From the NCBI RefSeq assembly GCF_024320785.1, contig NZ_JANDBC010000001.1, positions 769,309 to 833,308 on the forward strand: 64,000 bases of DNA, written 5' to 3'. The translations under genes were made by a program, and so were the position numbers. Origin of the DNA: Gracilimonas sediminicola. GTDB taxonomy: Bacteria > Bacteroidota > Rhodothermia > Balneolales > Balneolaceae. Of this stretch, positions 26,426 through 35,335 are shown piece after piece. How positions within the stretch are numbered: position 1 is the stretch's first letter; the number at the start of each line of letters is the position of its first letter. The notes beneath the pieces were generated by a model, which saw only the letters and a program-made list of their open reading frames with translations, was not told where the DNA came from and did not search any database.

Positions 26426-26811
26426 AAAAGCCTGACTACCTGATAACCCAACCATACAAAGAAGAGACCTAACACTACCTGAAGCCCAAGATTCAAGAAA
26501 CTCAGCAGAAGCTTACTGTTTTCCCACAGCAGAAAAGTTTCGTGAGAAAAAGTGGAAAAGGTTGTAAAGCCACCGAGAATTCCCACAAATATAAACAGCC
26601 TGAATTCGGGATTAACCCATGATTTCATTTCGAACAGGCCGGCTAAGAAACCAATCAGAAGACACCCCAGCAGATTCACCAATGCCGTACCATATGGAAA
26701 TGAGCTGTCCGGAAATTGGGATTGGGTAAACAAGGAAAGCAGATAACGGCCAGCCGCTCCGACAAACCCACCGGTGCCTACTGCCAAAACTTTAATCCAG
26801 TCTAAATTCAT
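26422..26811 (-). CDS. crcB: fluoride exporter CrcB/Fluc
   Basis: A 129-residue four-helix membrane protein forming the dual-topology fluoride channel. Key blocks are GGFVGAAGRYLLS, GTALVNLLGCLLIGFLAG (pore Asn) and GGFTTFSTFSHET (the phenylalanine box and central Na+ site). It follows ilvE with a one-base gap, so it is expressed from the ilvE or ppc-ilvE transcript; there is no room for a fluoride riboswitch directly in front of it. Confidence 0.92.
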   Translation of the reverse strand: MNLDWIKVLAVGTGGFVGAAGRYLLSLFTQSQFPDSSFPYGTALVNLLGCLLIGFLAGLFEMKSWVNPEFRLFIFVGILGGFTTFSTFSHETFLLWENSKLLLSFLNLGLQVVLGLFFVWLGYQVVRLF

Positions 26812-26812
26812 C

Positions 26813-27904
26813 CTAAATGCTTACCGGATGTACCCAGCCAAACTGATCTTCTTTACGACCATACTGGATATCGGTAATTTCATCGAAGCATTTCTGGGCA
26901 AATTCGCCGGGCTTCTCGCGATCCAGCTCTATAGTTTTTCCATTATGCTCAATCAGTCCAACCGGAGACACTACCGCTGCGGTACCGGAACCAAAAACTT
27001 CTTTCAGGCTTCCGTCTTCATAGGCCTCAAAAACTTCATCGATTGAAATCTTGCGTTCTTCAACGTTGTAGCCCCATTCTTTGGCTAAAGCAATCACCGA
27101 ACGGCGGGTAACACCGGGGAGAATAGAACCATTGAGTCCCGGAGTAATTAATGTGTCGCCAATCAGGAAGTGAATGTTCATAGTCCCCACTTCCTCAATA
27201 TATTTCTGTTCTTTGGCGTCTAACCAGAGTACTTGTGTAAAGCCTTTTTCTTTGGCTTTTTGAGCCGGAAGAAAACTGGCGGCGTAATTTCCGGCCGTTT
27301 TCACATTTCCGGTTCCGCCTACAACCGCACGTACATATTTTTCGGGTGTGGTCAGCGAAACGGGGTTAAAGCCTTCTGCATAGTATGCACCCACTGGTGA
27401 GGTAATAATCTGGTACGTAAATTTATCGGATGAGCGGGCCGCAAGCAGATTGTCTGAAGCAAAAATAAACGGCCTGATGTATAACGCCGTGCCGTTTTTC
27501 TTAGGCACCCACTGGTGATCTAAGCGAATCAGCGTTTCCAGAGCATCAATAAAAGTCTCGTAACTGGTTTCCGGGATACACATTCTGCGGCAGGAATGAT
27601 TGAACCGTTCATGATGCGTTTCAGGGCGATAGATGTTCACTGTGTTTTCATCCACATAAAAAGCCTTCATCCCTTCAAAAACAGCCTGCCCGTAATGTAA
27701 TACGTTAGAGGCCGGGGTAACTTCAAAAGTCCCAAAAGGTTTAATCACAGGCTCCTGCCAAACGCCTTCCGAAAACTTCATTTCGAACATGTGGTCCGAA
27801 AACTTTTTACCGAACACAAGGTTATTAAAATCAACCTCATGAATGCGGCTTTCTTCCGTTGGGTGTACAGTGATATTGGTACTTGAAATTATCTCGTTCA
27901 TCAT
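26813..27904 (-). CDS. ilvE: branched-chain amino acid aminotransferase
   Basis: A 363-residue fold-IV aminotransferase for the last step of Ile, Leu and Val synthesis. It belongs to the longer eukaryote-like/BCAT-II type: VLHYGQAVFEGMKAF, YIRPFIFASD, GNVKTAGNYAAS with the PLP lysine, QVLWLDAKEQKYIEEVGTMN and GSGTAAVVSPVG. Length is standard for this subtype. It follows ppc by 68 bases and is followed immediately by crcB. Confidence 0.95.
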   Translation of the reverse strand: MMNEIISSTNITVHPTEESRIHEVDFNNLVFGKKFSDHMFEMKFSEGVWQEPVIKPFGTFEVTPASNVLHYGQAVFEGMKAFYVDENTVNIYRPETHHERFNHSCRRMCIPETSYETFIDALETLIRLDHQWVPKKNGTALYIRPFIFASDNLLAARSSDKFTYQIITSPVGAYYAEGFNPVSLTTPEKYVRAVVGGTGNVKTAGNYAASFLPAQKAKEKGFTQVLWLDAKEQKYIEEVGTMNIHFLIGDTLITPGLNGSILPGVTRRSVIALAKEWGYNVEERKISIDEVFEAYEDGSLKEVFGSGTAAVVSPVGLIEHNGKTIELDREKPGEFAQKCFDEITDIQYGRKEDQFGWVHPVSI

Positions 27905-27972
27905 GCTCTTAAAATAACACGTTTCGGGTTAAATAACAGAGCGCCCTGCGTTAATTAATTTTTTAGTAACCT

Positions 27973-30774
27973 TTAACCGGTACTCTGCATTGCAGCGGCA
28001 ATTCCGTTGATGTTCAGGAATAAAACCTCTGTCAGTTCTTCTTTTTGTTCCTTCTCATCCGCTTCCTTCCATCTTGATAACAATTCTGCCTGAATAATAT
28101 TGAGCGGATAGGTAAATGGGTTTCTAAACAATATCGAATTCTGAATCACTTTATTATGATCCAGTATGTTTTCATAACCTGTTATGGAGGTGACCCAATC
28201 TTCTGCTCTTTCGAAATTTTCAATTAAAAGTTTATGGAATTTTGAAGGTTTGGTGTTGTATAAATCTGAAGTTGGCAAATGCGTTCGGGCCATTTCACGC
28301 TGAGAGTTATTCAACACCGTCCGGAAAAACGTCCACTCCTTATTCCATTTTTTCAGGACTTCCAATGCCTGACCATTCTTCTCTTTAGCAGCTTCCAGCC
28401 CTTCTGCTATGCCGTACCAGCCCGGAGTATTATAGCGTACCTGTGTCCACGCAAATACCCAGGGTATAGCTCTCAGGGTATCAAAAGTCATGGAGTCGGA
28501 TGATCCTCGTGATACAGGCCGGGAGGCTATCGGTAATTTACCAATGTGTTCAATCGGGGTGATTCCGGAATACCAATCCCAGAATTCCGGGTCGTCAATC
28601 AGGTTTCGGTATGCTTTCATGGAAGATGCGGCCAGGATCTCGATAATCTCACGTTCCTCTGACTTGTCGGATAAGTAACCGGGTGCCTCAGAATATTGCG
28701 CCATCGTTACTTTGGTCATGGCATTCACAATTTGTTCAAGGTGCCGATGGGTGATCGATGACAACATATACCTGAACGAGATCACTTCGCCCTGTTCCGT
28801 AAAACGAATACGCCCGTTGTTGGCAACTGCCGGCATGGCTACAATGGCCTGGTTCGACTGACCTCCGCCCCGGCCAACAGTTCCTCCCCTTCCATGAAAT
28901 AACCTGAAATCGACTTCATGTTTACGGCAAACGGTTCCAAGTTCATACTGAGCCTTATTCAATGCCCAGTTGGCCATCCAGTAACCACCGTCTTTGTTGC
29001 TGTCAGAATAGCCCAGCATTATTTCCTGGAAGTTTTCCCTTGATTTCAGATGCCGTGCAAAAAGATCGTGCTCGTACATTTGCCCCATCAAGTCTGCACT
29101 GTTTTCGAGATCTTCAATGGTCTCAAAAAGTGGAACAATATCCAGCTTACTGTCAACCTCTCCTTTTGTGAGGCTCCATAATCCTGATTCTTTTGCAATC
29201 AGCATTACTTCCAGCATATCGCTGATGCCATGCGTCATACTGATGATGTAACTGCCAAATGTGTCGGGGTTCAGCGACAGCATATCACCAATTTCTTCAA
29301 ACACCGTCATTACCCGGCTGGCTACTTCCGAGCGTTCACTTTTAATAGGGCTAAGCGGACGGGGATTCGAAAGCTCCTGAACCAAAATATCTATTTTTTC
29401 ATCTTCGCCGAGTTCACCGTATTTCTCAACCACGTTAGCCTGAGAAAGCAGCTCCGCTACTGTTTCTTCATGCAAGCTACTGTGCTGTCGGATATCCAAA
29501 GCACTTAAATGAAACCCGAAGGTTCTGGCGCGGATGATCATATCCTGAAGTTTGCCCTGCTGAGAAAGTCCGGGCAGGCCATTTTCGACCAGGCTTTCTT
29601 TAATCAGCTCCAGGTCTGCTATAAACTCCGATGCAGTGTATTTCTGAGATTTTTCCAGAATGTCTTTCTTATCTCCGTCAAGGGCATCCAGTAAATACTG
29701 AACCTTCTCCATGACATGAACTACCTTCCGGCGATACAGCTCATGAACATAACGGCGACTGATACGCTCAGAAATCGGGAATTCCTTCTCGTCTTCTTTA
29801 AGCGATTCTTTTAGTGCATCAGAAACAGAACCCTGCTTATCAGAAACGCTCAGGTATCTTCGCAGCTCATTCAGATCCTTCAGAAACTTACTCAGCACAG
29901 TTCGTCTCTGCTGAATTACGGTTTCCCAGGTTACGCTTGAGGTCACGTTCGGATTTCCATCTCTGTCGCTTCCAATCCAGGAACGATATTTCAGCACGAT
30001 GGGGACTTCCGGGCGTTCATTGTAATAGGTATCAAATGCCTGGCGAATATCACGGTATAAAATTGGAATTGAATCCCAGATGGAATGCGTAAAATAGAAC
30101 AACCCGTTCTCCACCTCATCCTCTACCGATAAGCGTTCCGCTCGGACTTCATCTGTCAACAGAAGCAGGTTCAACACATTCAAGATCTCGCGTCGCAAAT
30201 CAATTTTCTCGTCCGGGGTGATGTCACTGTCTCCCAATCGTGAAATCATCGAAGCCAGCTCCTGTTGCTTCAGTAAAACACTTCTTCTGCGAGCTTCAGT
30301 GGGGTGCGCCGTAATAGTAGGTTGAATATCCATCTGTTGAAAAACATCCAGGGCTTCTTCGTAGCTATACCCTTCTTCCTTCAGCCTGTACACCGCTTCG
30401 GCAATACTCTCTTTTCGGGGCGACTCCGGCGTTTCCTCAAACTCCCGGCTTCGGTTCACCCTGCTGATTTCGTATTGCTCCAGCGAGTTCACAAGATGGA
30501 AAAAGGTGGTGTACATCCGCAGCACTTCCTTGATTTCCTCCAGTGACATCCCGCTCATTTCTTTCTGAAGGGATTCAAGTGCTTCCTCATCTCCTTCATC
30601 CAGGGCTTTTACACTTTCAAGGGGGAGCCTTCCGAGTGTTTCTACTAACTCCTCGCCATGTTGCCGGGCGGCAATTTCCTCTAAAATCTCTGTGAGGTTA
30701 ATAACTCTCTTTGATAAGCTTTGGCTGATCCCGCTGCTTTCAGCAAGATTACGGACGGTTTCTTTCCAATGCAT
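27973..30774 (-). CDS. ppc: phosphoenolpyruvate carboxylase
   Basis: A 933-residue anaplerotic enzyme converting PEP and bicarbonate to oxaloacetate. The catalytic His lies in QPTITAHPTEARRR, the active-site block in GYSDSNKDGGYWMANWAL, and the glycine/Arg loop in FHGRGGTVGRGGG. The C-terminus ends NGIAAAMQSTG, close to the usual MRNTG that closes the active site. Size is slightly above E. coli Ppc (883). It is divergent from tag and leads the ppc-ilvE-crcB run, supplying carbon for aspartate-family and branched-chain synthesis. Confidence 0.96.
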   Translation of the reverse strand: MHWKETVRNLAESSGISQSLSKRVINLTEILEEIAARQHGEELVETLGRLPLESVKALDEGDEEALESLQKEMSGMSLEEIKEVLRMYTTFFHLVNSLEQYEISRVNRSREFEETPESPRKESIAEAVYRLKEEGYSYEEALDVFQQMDIQPTITAHPTEARRRSVLLKQQELASMISRLGDSDITPDEKIDLRREILNVLNLLLLTDEVRAERLSVEDEVENGLFYFTHSIWDSIPILYRDIRQAFDTYYNERPEVPIVLKYRSWIGSDRDGNPNVTSSVTWETVIQQRRTVLSKFLKDLNELRRYLSVSDKQGSVSDALKESLKEDEKEFPISERISRRYVHELYRRKVVHVMEKVQYLLDALDGDKKDILEKSQKYTASEFIADLELIKESLVENGLPGLSQQGKLQDMIIRARTFGFHLSALDIRQHSSLHEETVAELLSQANVVEKYGELGEDEKIDILVQELSNPRPLSPIKSERSEVASRVMTVFEEIGDMLSLNPDTFGSYIISMTHGISDMLEVMLIAKESGLWSLTKGEVDSKLDIVPLFETIEDLENSADLMGQMYEHDLFARHLKSRENFQEIMLGYSDSNKDGGYWMANWALNKAQYELGTVCRKHEVDFRLFHGRGGTVGRGGGQSNQAIVAMPAVANNGRIRFTEQGEVISFRYMLSSITHRHLEQIVNAMTKVTMAQYSEAPGYLSDKSEEREIIEILAASSMKAYRNLIDDPEFWDWYSGITPIEHIGKLPIASRPVSRGSSDSMTFDTLRAIPWVFAWTQVRYNTPGWYGIAEGLEAAKEKNGQALEVLKKWNKEWTFFRTVLNNSQREMARTHLPTSDLYNTKPSKFHKLLIENFERAEDWVTSITGYENILDHNKVIQNSILFRNPFTYPLNIIQAELLSRWKEADEKEQKEELTEVLFLNINGIAAAMQSTG

Positions 30775-30884
30775 AAATAATAAAAGTTTGAAATGAGTGA
30801 GTGAGTGATTAAATAGTTAAGGTAGAAATAAATAAACTCTTTTATAATTTCTTAAAACTTAACGCAACACTAAATATACATGCA

Positions 30885-31454
30885 ATGAGTGTAAAACGCT
30901 GTGGCTGGGCTGAAGATCAATTCGAAGAATACGTAACCTATCATGACGAGGAGTGGGGTGTTCCGGTTCATGATGATAGAACCCATTTTGAGTTCCTGAT
31001 TCTGGAGGGAGCGCAGGCCGGTTTAAGCTGGTCAACCATTCTTAAAAGACGAGATGGTTACCGGCAGGCATTTGCGGATTTCAACCCGGAGAAAGTCGCC
31101 CGGTTCGATGAAGAAAAAATTCAGGATCTGCTCCGGTTTAAAGGCATCATCCGCAACAAGCTAAAGGTGAGGTCGGCTGTGACTAACGCACAACACTTTC
31201 TTGAAATCCAGGAAGAATTCGGCAGTTTCGATGACTATATCTGGAGTTTTGTTGGGGGTGAACCGATTATCAATCACTGGAAAAGCATGAAAGAAGTGCC
31301 TGCTACTACTAAAGAATCCGATGCTTTGGCTAATGATCTGAAAAAGCGGGGATTCAAGTTTACCGGCAGCACCATTATGTATGCTCACATGCAGGCTTGT
31401 GGCTTGGTAATGGACCACACCGTGGATTGTTTTAGGTACGATGAGCTGAAATAG
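30885..31454 (+). CDS. tag: DNA-3-methyladenine glycosylase I
   Basis: A 189-residue base-excision repair enzyme removing 3-methyladenine. Typical blocks: KRCGWAED at the start (zinc Cys), YHDEEWGVPVHDD, FEFLILEGAQAGLSWSTILKRRDGYRQAF and the C-terminal MDHTVDCFRY with further zinc ligands. The length equals E. coli Tag. It is transcribed alone and ends in a gene-free space with a hairpin. Confidence 0.95.
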   Translation: MSVKRCGWAEDQFEEYVTYHDEEWGVPVHDDRTHFEFLILEGAQAGLSWSTILKRRDGYRQAFADFNPEKVARFDEEKIQDLLRFKGIIRNKLKVRSAVTNAQHFLEIQEEFGSFDDYIWSFVGGEPIINHWKSMKEVPATTKESDALANDLKKRGFKFTGSTIMYAHMQACGLVMDHTVDCFRYDELK

Positions 31455-31522
31455 TTGCGTTAACATAACTCATCACCCGGCTCTCGTATATTCAGTTACC
31501 GAGGCCTACTTTAACCGAGCCG

Positions 31523-31545
31523 AATGATGGTAGGACACCATCATT
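31523..31545. repeat. perfect hairpin between tag and the rhodanese gene
   Basis: AATGATGGT (31523-31531) and ACCATCATT (31537-31545) form a nine-base stem with a five-base loop in the space between two convergent genes. A second, wider pair CGGCTC (about 31479) / GAGCCG (31517) flanks the left side. It probably serves as a bidirectional terminator, although no long T-run follows. Confidence 0.5.
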
Positions 31546-31618
31546 TCGTTTCCCAACTAAAGCTCGAATTGCGTGAATTGAAGCAGAAACGGGGTGATGG
31601 ATGGAAACCTATGCCTTT

Positions 31619-32017
31619 CTAATTCACTTCCAACCCGGAATTGGCAAGTGTACTAAACCCACCGATGTTATACACCTTTTCGAAACCGTTTTCTTTCATC
31701 AGCCGGGTAGCTTGCCCGCTTCGGTTACCTGAGCGGCAGTAAAGATAGTACGTTTCGTTCTTGTCCAGGCTGTCCAGCTTAGATTGGAAATCCCCGTTCA
31801 GCAAATCAAAGTTATGATCTGCCAAGGCAAGGTGTCCGCTCTTGAATTCATCCTTTGTGCGTACATCAATGACTACACCGGGCGTCTCCTGATGCTTTTG
31901 TTTGAAGGACTCAGGTTGCAGTTTCGAATTGTCCGAACCGGCTTTCTTCGAGTTAAAAGTCAAGAATAGTACTACGGCTAAAAAAACTACAGCTAAAACG
32001 GTTATAACTGTCTTCAT
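31619..32017 (-). CDS. membrane-anchored rhodanese-domain protein
   Basis: A 132-residue single-domain rhodanese with one N-terminal hydrophobic helix (about residues 3-21) that anchors or exports it. The active-site loop is CRSGNRSGQAT, where the Cys carries the persulfide sulfur; IDVRTKDEFKSGHL is the CH2A motif. It ends the sulfur operon, 17 bases after the TauE-type gene. A periplasmic position would let it take sulfane sulfur from outside the inner membrane; this is inference. Confidence 0.85.
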   Translation of the reverse strand: MKTVITVLAVVFLAVVLFLTFNSKKAGSDNSKLQPESFKQKHQETPGVVIDVRTKDEFKSGHLALADHNFDLLNGDFQSKLDSLDKNETYYLYCRSGNRSGQATRLMKENGFEKVYNIGGFSTLANSGLEVN

Positions 32018-32034
32018 AATTGATCCTGTTATTA

Positions 32035-32787
32035 TTAAAAATTCGTGTAAATGATATAGGCTCCCATCACCATAAGGAAATAACCAAAACCGGTTTTAAG
32101 TTGTTTTTGGGGAACTTTTTGGCTGATTTTATTCCCCACAAAGCTTCCGGCTATTCCAATCAGGCTGAACACTCCGATCAGCTCCCAGTTCATCTCCAGG
32201 CCTTCCATGGCCAACACATCTATGTACTTGTAGAAGCCCAGGATGCTTTTGAGGGTAATAATCAAAAGGCTGGTCCCAACGGCCACACGCATCGAAAGCC
32301 CACCTATGAGTACCAGCGCCGGGATAATAAGGAATCCTCCCCCAACCCCAACCAAGCCGGTTAACACCCCCACGACTAACCCTTCGATAACCAACACCCA
32401 CTTCGGTATGGATGCCGGTTTCTTGTACGAGACTTTTGTTCTTTCCCTGATCATCATGTACGCGGCAATGATCATCACTCCGGCAAAAATCATCAGCTGC
32501 GTATTCCCGGAAATGTATTGGGAAAGAGAAGCTCCGCCATAAGTACCAATCATGCCCGGGATTCCGAAGAAGATCAGGCTCACCCAGTGAACTTCTTTTT
32601 TTATCACATAAGGGATCGAACCTATAAAGCTGATTGCTGCCACAATCCCTAACGATTCAGCAATGGCCAGCTTTTCGGGCTCACCTACAAGGTAGATGAG
32701 CACCGGAACGGTAAGGATTGAGCCGCCCGAACCAAGCAGTCCAAGTGATATTCCAATAAGTAAGGCCCCGCACCAGGCTAACCACAT
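32035..32787 (-). CDS. TauE/SafE-family sulfite/organosulfur exporter
   Basis: A 250-residue membrane protein with about eight helices in two similar halves; GLLGSGGSILTVPVLIYL and GLVGVGGGFLIIPALVLIG are the paired family motifs. TauE/SafE proteins export sulfite, sulfoacetate or related anions. Its ATG overlaps the stop of the persulfide dioxygenase gene by one base, so the two are translationally coupled, fitting removal of the sulfite made by that enzyme. Confidence 0.9.
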   Translation of the reverse strand: MWLAWCGALLIGISLGLLGSGGSILTVPVLIYLVGEPEKLAIAESLGIVAAISFIGSIPYVIKKEVHWVSLIFFGIPGMIGTYGGASLSQYISGNTQLMIFAGVMIIAAYMMIRERTKVSYKKPASIPKWVLVIEGLVVGVLTGLVGVGGGFLIIPALVLIGGLSMRVAVGTSLLIITLKSILGFYKYIDVLAMEGLEMNWELIGVFSLIGIAGSFVGNKISQKVPQKQLKTGFGYFLMVMGAYIIYTNF

Positions 32788-34217
32788 TAGTTAGCCTCTG
32801 CAGTTGTCCAGTTATTCTTCTCTAACCACGGCTCTACCATGTCATCAATGTATTTCACCGCATAATCGGCTCTTTCAAGCATGGCAGATGCTGCCGATGC
32901 ACGCGCACCTGACTTACAATGAACCATGATTGGTTTGTCGTTCGGGACTTCATCAAGCCTTTCCAGCAGCCTTGTGTGGGCAATGTTCATGGCTTCAGGA
33001 TGATGACCTTCATCAAACTCGGATTTCTTACGAACATCCAGAAGGTTTGCCTCACCTGTTGCCAGGTATTCTTCTGCTTTTTCGAAGTCAATGGTTTCAG
33101 TGGTAAAAAGCTCGCCGCCTTTTTCAGAAAACTCCTGAAGCTGTTCCGGGGTTGCATACCCTTTCACATTATCCAGACCAATGCGGATCAGATCTTTTAC
33201 CGCCTCTTCCACTTTATCCTGCTCAATGATCAGGTAGATGTCTTCATCTTCATTCACGTAAGAACCAACAATGGTGTTGAACTGCTTATTCATGGGTGAA
33301 AGCAATGCTCCCTGAATATGCTTATTCATAAACTCTGTGCGGTTTCGTGTATCTACAATAACCGCGTTATCAAGCCGCACATCACCAATCATTTTTTCAA
33401 CGGAGATGTGTTCCGGATGTGGCATTTCGCCCAGAACTTTGGGCCCTTTTTTGTTATCGCGCTTCATGCGGGCAAAATAGAGCGGTGGTTCCGGCTGTCC
33501 GTCCAGAATATAATCTACAAACTCCTGCTCGCTGATTGCCGCCCGGATGGAACCGTTAAAACGTTGCTCATACCCAACGGTTGATTCCGGCACGGCTCCC
33601 AGTGCTTTACCACAGGCACTTCCGGCTCCGTGTCCCGGCCAAAGCTGTAGATACTCCGGCATTTCCTTAAATCTCTGGAGTGATTGATACAGCACTTTGG
33701 CTGAGCTCTTCATCGCTCCTTTCTGCCCCGCTGCTGATTCGAGCAGATCAGGTCGGCCCACATCTCCTACAAACACAAAGTCACCGGATAGAATCCCCAT
33801 GGGTTCATCGGTGGCAGCACCATCGGTTACCAGGTAGCTGACGTGCTCGGGCGTGTGCCCGGGACTATACACCGTCGTAAATTTGATATTACCTATCGAA
33901 AACTCATCGCCGTCTTTCAATAGCTTGTGGTCGTAATCACTGCCCATGAGCCATTCGTATTTCCAGTCCTTGTCGCCTTCGTCTGAGGCGTACACGGTAA
34001 GGCCTTGCTCGGCAAGTTCGCGTAAGCCGGACAAATAATCGGCATGGATGTGGGTTTCTGCTGCGGCTACCAGTTTAAGGTTGTTTTGCATGGCGAGCTC
34101 CTTATATCGGTCCACATCTCGCATGGGATCAATAATAATGGCTTCACCTGTACGCTGACAACCGATCAGGTAGGCATATTGTGCTAATTTCTCTTCAAAT
34201 ATTTGCTGAAAAAACAT
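32787..34217 (-). CDS. CstB-like persulfide dioxygenase with pseudo-rhodanese and rhodanese domains
   Basis: A 476-residue three-part enzyme. Residues 1-240 are a metallo-beta-lactamase fold of the ETHE1 type with iron ligands in THIHADYLSG, SPGHTPEH and GDVGRPDL plus WPGHGAGSACG. Residues about 260-355 form a first rhodanese-like domain (VDTRNRTEF) whose catalytic loop lacks Cys (LIIEQDK). Residues about 370-470 form a second rhodanese with active C in VHCKSGARA. This order is that of Staphylococcus CstB, which oxidises persulfides to thiosulfate or sulfite. It sits in a matching sulfur operon. Confidence 0.9.
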   Translation of the reverse strand: MFFQQIFEEKLAQYAYLIGCQRTGEAIIIDPMRDVDRYKELAMQNNLKLVAAAETHIHADYLSGLRELAEQGLTVYASDEGDKDWKYEWLMGSDYDHKLLKDGDEFSIGNIKFTTVYSPGHTPEHVSYLVTDGAATDEPMGILSGDFVFVGDVGRPDLLESAAGQKGAMKSSAKVLYQSLQRFKEMPEYLQLWPGHGAGSACGKALGAVPESTVGYEQRFNGSIRAAISEQEFVDYILDGQPEPPLYFARMKRDNKKGPKVLGEMPHPEHISVEKMIGDVRLDNAVIVDTRNRTEFMNKHIQGALLSPMNKQFNTIVGSYVNEDEDIYLIIEQDKVEEAVKDLIRIGLDNVKGYATPEQLQEFSEKGGELFTTETIDFEKAEEYLATGEANLLDVRKKSEFDEGHHPEAMNIAHTRLLERLDEVPNDKPIMVHCKSGARASAASAMLERADYAVKYIDDMVEPWLEKNNWTTAEAN

Positions 34218-34233
34218 AAAGCTTAGTATTAAT

Positions 34234-34641
34234 TTAGTGAGGCAGATTTGGTTTCAGATATCCGTATGCTAATGCGCCAAAGATAGCACTTAAGGTTGGG
34301 ATCAGAAATATTAAATATCCACTCCCGATTAAAGCATACATGGGGCCTGGGCATGCACCCGTAAGTCCCCATCCAAGGCCAAATATGGTTCCGCCTATGA
34401 TGTAGTTTTTAGTTTTAGAATTATCTTTCTCTTTGATGGAAATCGGATCACCGTTCACATCTTTCACATTCCACTTTTTAATAAACATAGTGGCAATCAT
34501 CCCCACCACTACGGCCAATCCAATGATGCCGTACATATGTATGGAATCGAAACGGAACATTTCCTGAATTCTGAACCAGGAAACCACTTCTGATTTCACC
34601 AGAATAAATCCAAATACAATACCTGATAGAATAAATCTCAT
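34234..34641 (-). CDS. YeeE/YedE-type sulfur transport protein, small subunit
   Basis: A 135-residue membrane protein with about four helices. The core signature GLGWGLTGACPGPMYALIG carries the conserved Cys that in YeeE-type channels relays thiosulfate or sulfide through persulfide-like contacts. It is one half of the split YeeE/YedE pair; the other half is encoded 11 bases upstream. It likely moves a reduced sulfur compound across the inner membrane for the dioxygenase encoded next. Confidence 0.85.
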   Translation of the reverse strand: MRFILSGIVFGFILVKSEVVSWFRIQEMFRFDSIHMYGIIGLAVVVGMIATMFIKKWNVKDVNGDPISIKEKDNSKTKNYIIGGTIFGLGWGLTGACPGPMYALIGSGYLIFLIPTLSAIFGALAYGYLKPNLPH

Positions 34642-34651
34642 GATAACCTGC

Positions 34652-35215
34652 TTAATTTAGAATGAGTGGTAGAATGGCATAGGTTGTTATCAACCCACCG
34701 ATAAAGAAACCGATAACGGCAATCAAAGAGGCTTTTTGAAGGGTAGCCAAGCCTGTAATGGCATGGCCGGAAGTACATCCGCCCGCATAACGTGCCCCAA
34801 AGCCAACGAGAAAGCCGCCTAAAATCATCAATACAAAACCGGCCGGACTTACAATATTCGACCAATTAAAGATTTCGAGGGGAATCAAACTGGTGAAGTT
34901 ACTGATGCCCAAAGCTGTGAGTTCTGATTTGGTAGCTTCGGAAATTTGAACGGTGTAATCTCCGGCGTTAGTCAATCCGGCAATTACTCCACCGATTAAC
35001 ACTCCGGCCACGAGTTTCAGATTCCAGGCGCCTTCTTTAATCCAGTCGTAATTAAAATATTCCACCTTAGAAGGAACCATGGATGCACAAGCGTGCCGGA
35101 AGCTGGATGATATTCCAAAAGTTTTGTTTCCAATAACCCAAAGCAGCGGAAGCATCAGGCCTATAAGCGGGCCGGCCACGTACCAGGGAATTGGCTGAGT
35201 GAATAGTTCTGTCAT
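34652..35215 (-). CDS. YeeE/YedE-type sulfur transport protein, large subunit
   Basis: A 187-residue membrane protein with four to five helices. GGFLVGFGARYAGGCTSGHAITGLA contains the conserved Cys of the YeeE/YedE family. It is the first gene of the five-gene sulfur operon and is followed closely by the smaller half. Divergent to it is a HutC-type regulator, separated by 120 bases that hold a candidate operator. Confidence 0.85.
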   Translation of the reverse strand: MTELFTQPIPWYVAGPLIGLMLPLLWVIGNKTFGISSSFRHACASMVPSKVEYFNYDWIKEGAWNLKLVAGVLIGGVIAGLTNAGDYTVQISEATKSELTALGISNFTSLIPLEIFNWSNIVSPAGFVLMILGGFLVGFGARYAGGCTSGHAITGLATLQKASLIAVIGFFIGGLITTYAILPLILN

Positions 35216-35277
35216 TTTTTGATCTTATTTGATGAATGTCTTTTTGATTCGTGACAATGATAAGAAGCTGAATTAAT

Positions 35278-35309
35278 TTGTTACAACATGTTATAACAAG
35301 TATCTTTCG
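35278..35309 (+). promoter_or_regulatory. candidate promoter with overlapping inverted-repeat operator
   Basis: An inverted repeat TGTTACAACATGTTATAACA (35279-35298) with palindromic centre AACATGTT lies in the space between the GntR-type gene and the sulfur operon. A TTG (35278-35280) and a TATCTTTC (35301-35308) box are 20 bases apart, fitting the Bacteroidetes -33/-7 pattern TTG-N19/21-TAnnTTTG with one mismatch. The operator would thus cover the promoter spacer, the layout for autorepression, and could also act on the divergent operon. Confidence 0.5.
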
Positions 35310-35335
35310 TCTCCATTGCAATTCATGAATTCATT

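Noticed and set aside
26811-26813. fluoride riboswitch in front of crcB
   Set aside because: The crcB start is one base from the end of ilvE, leaving no room for an aptamer directly upstream.
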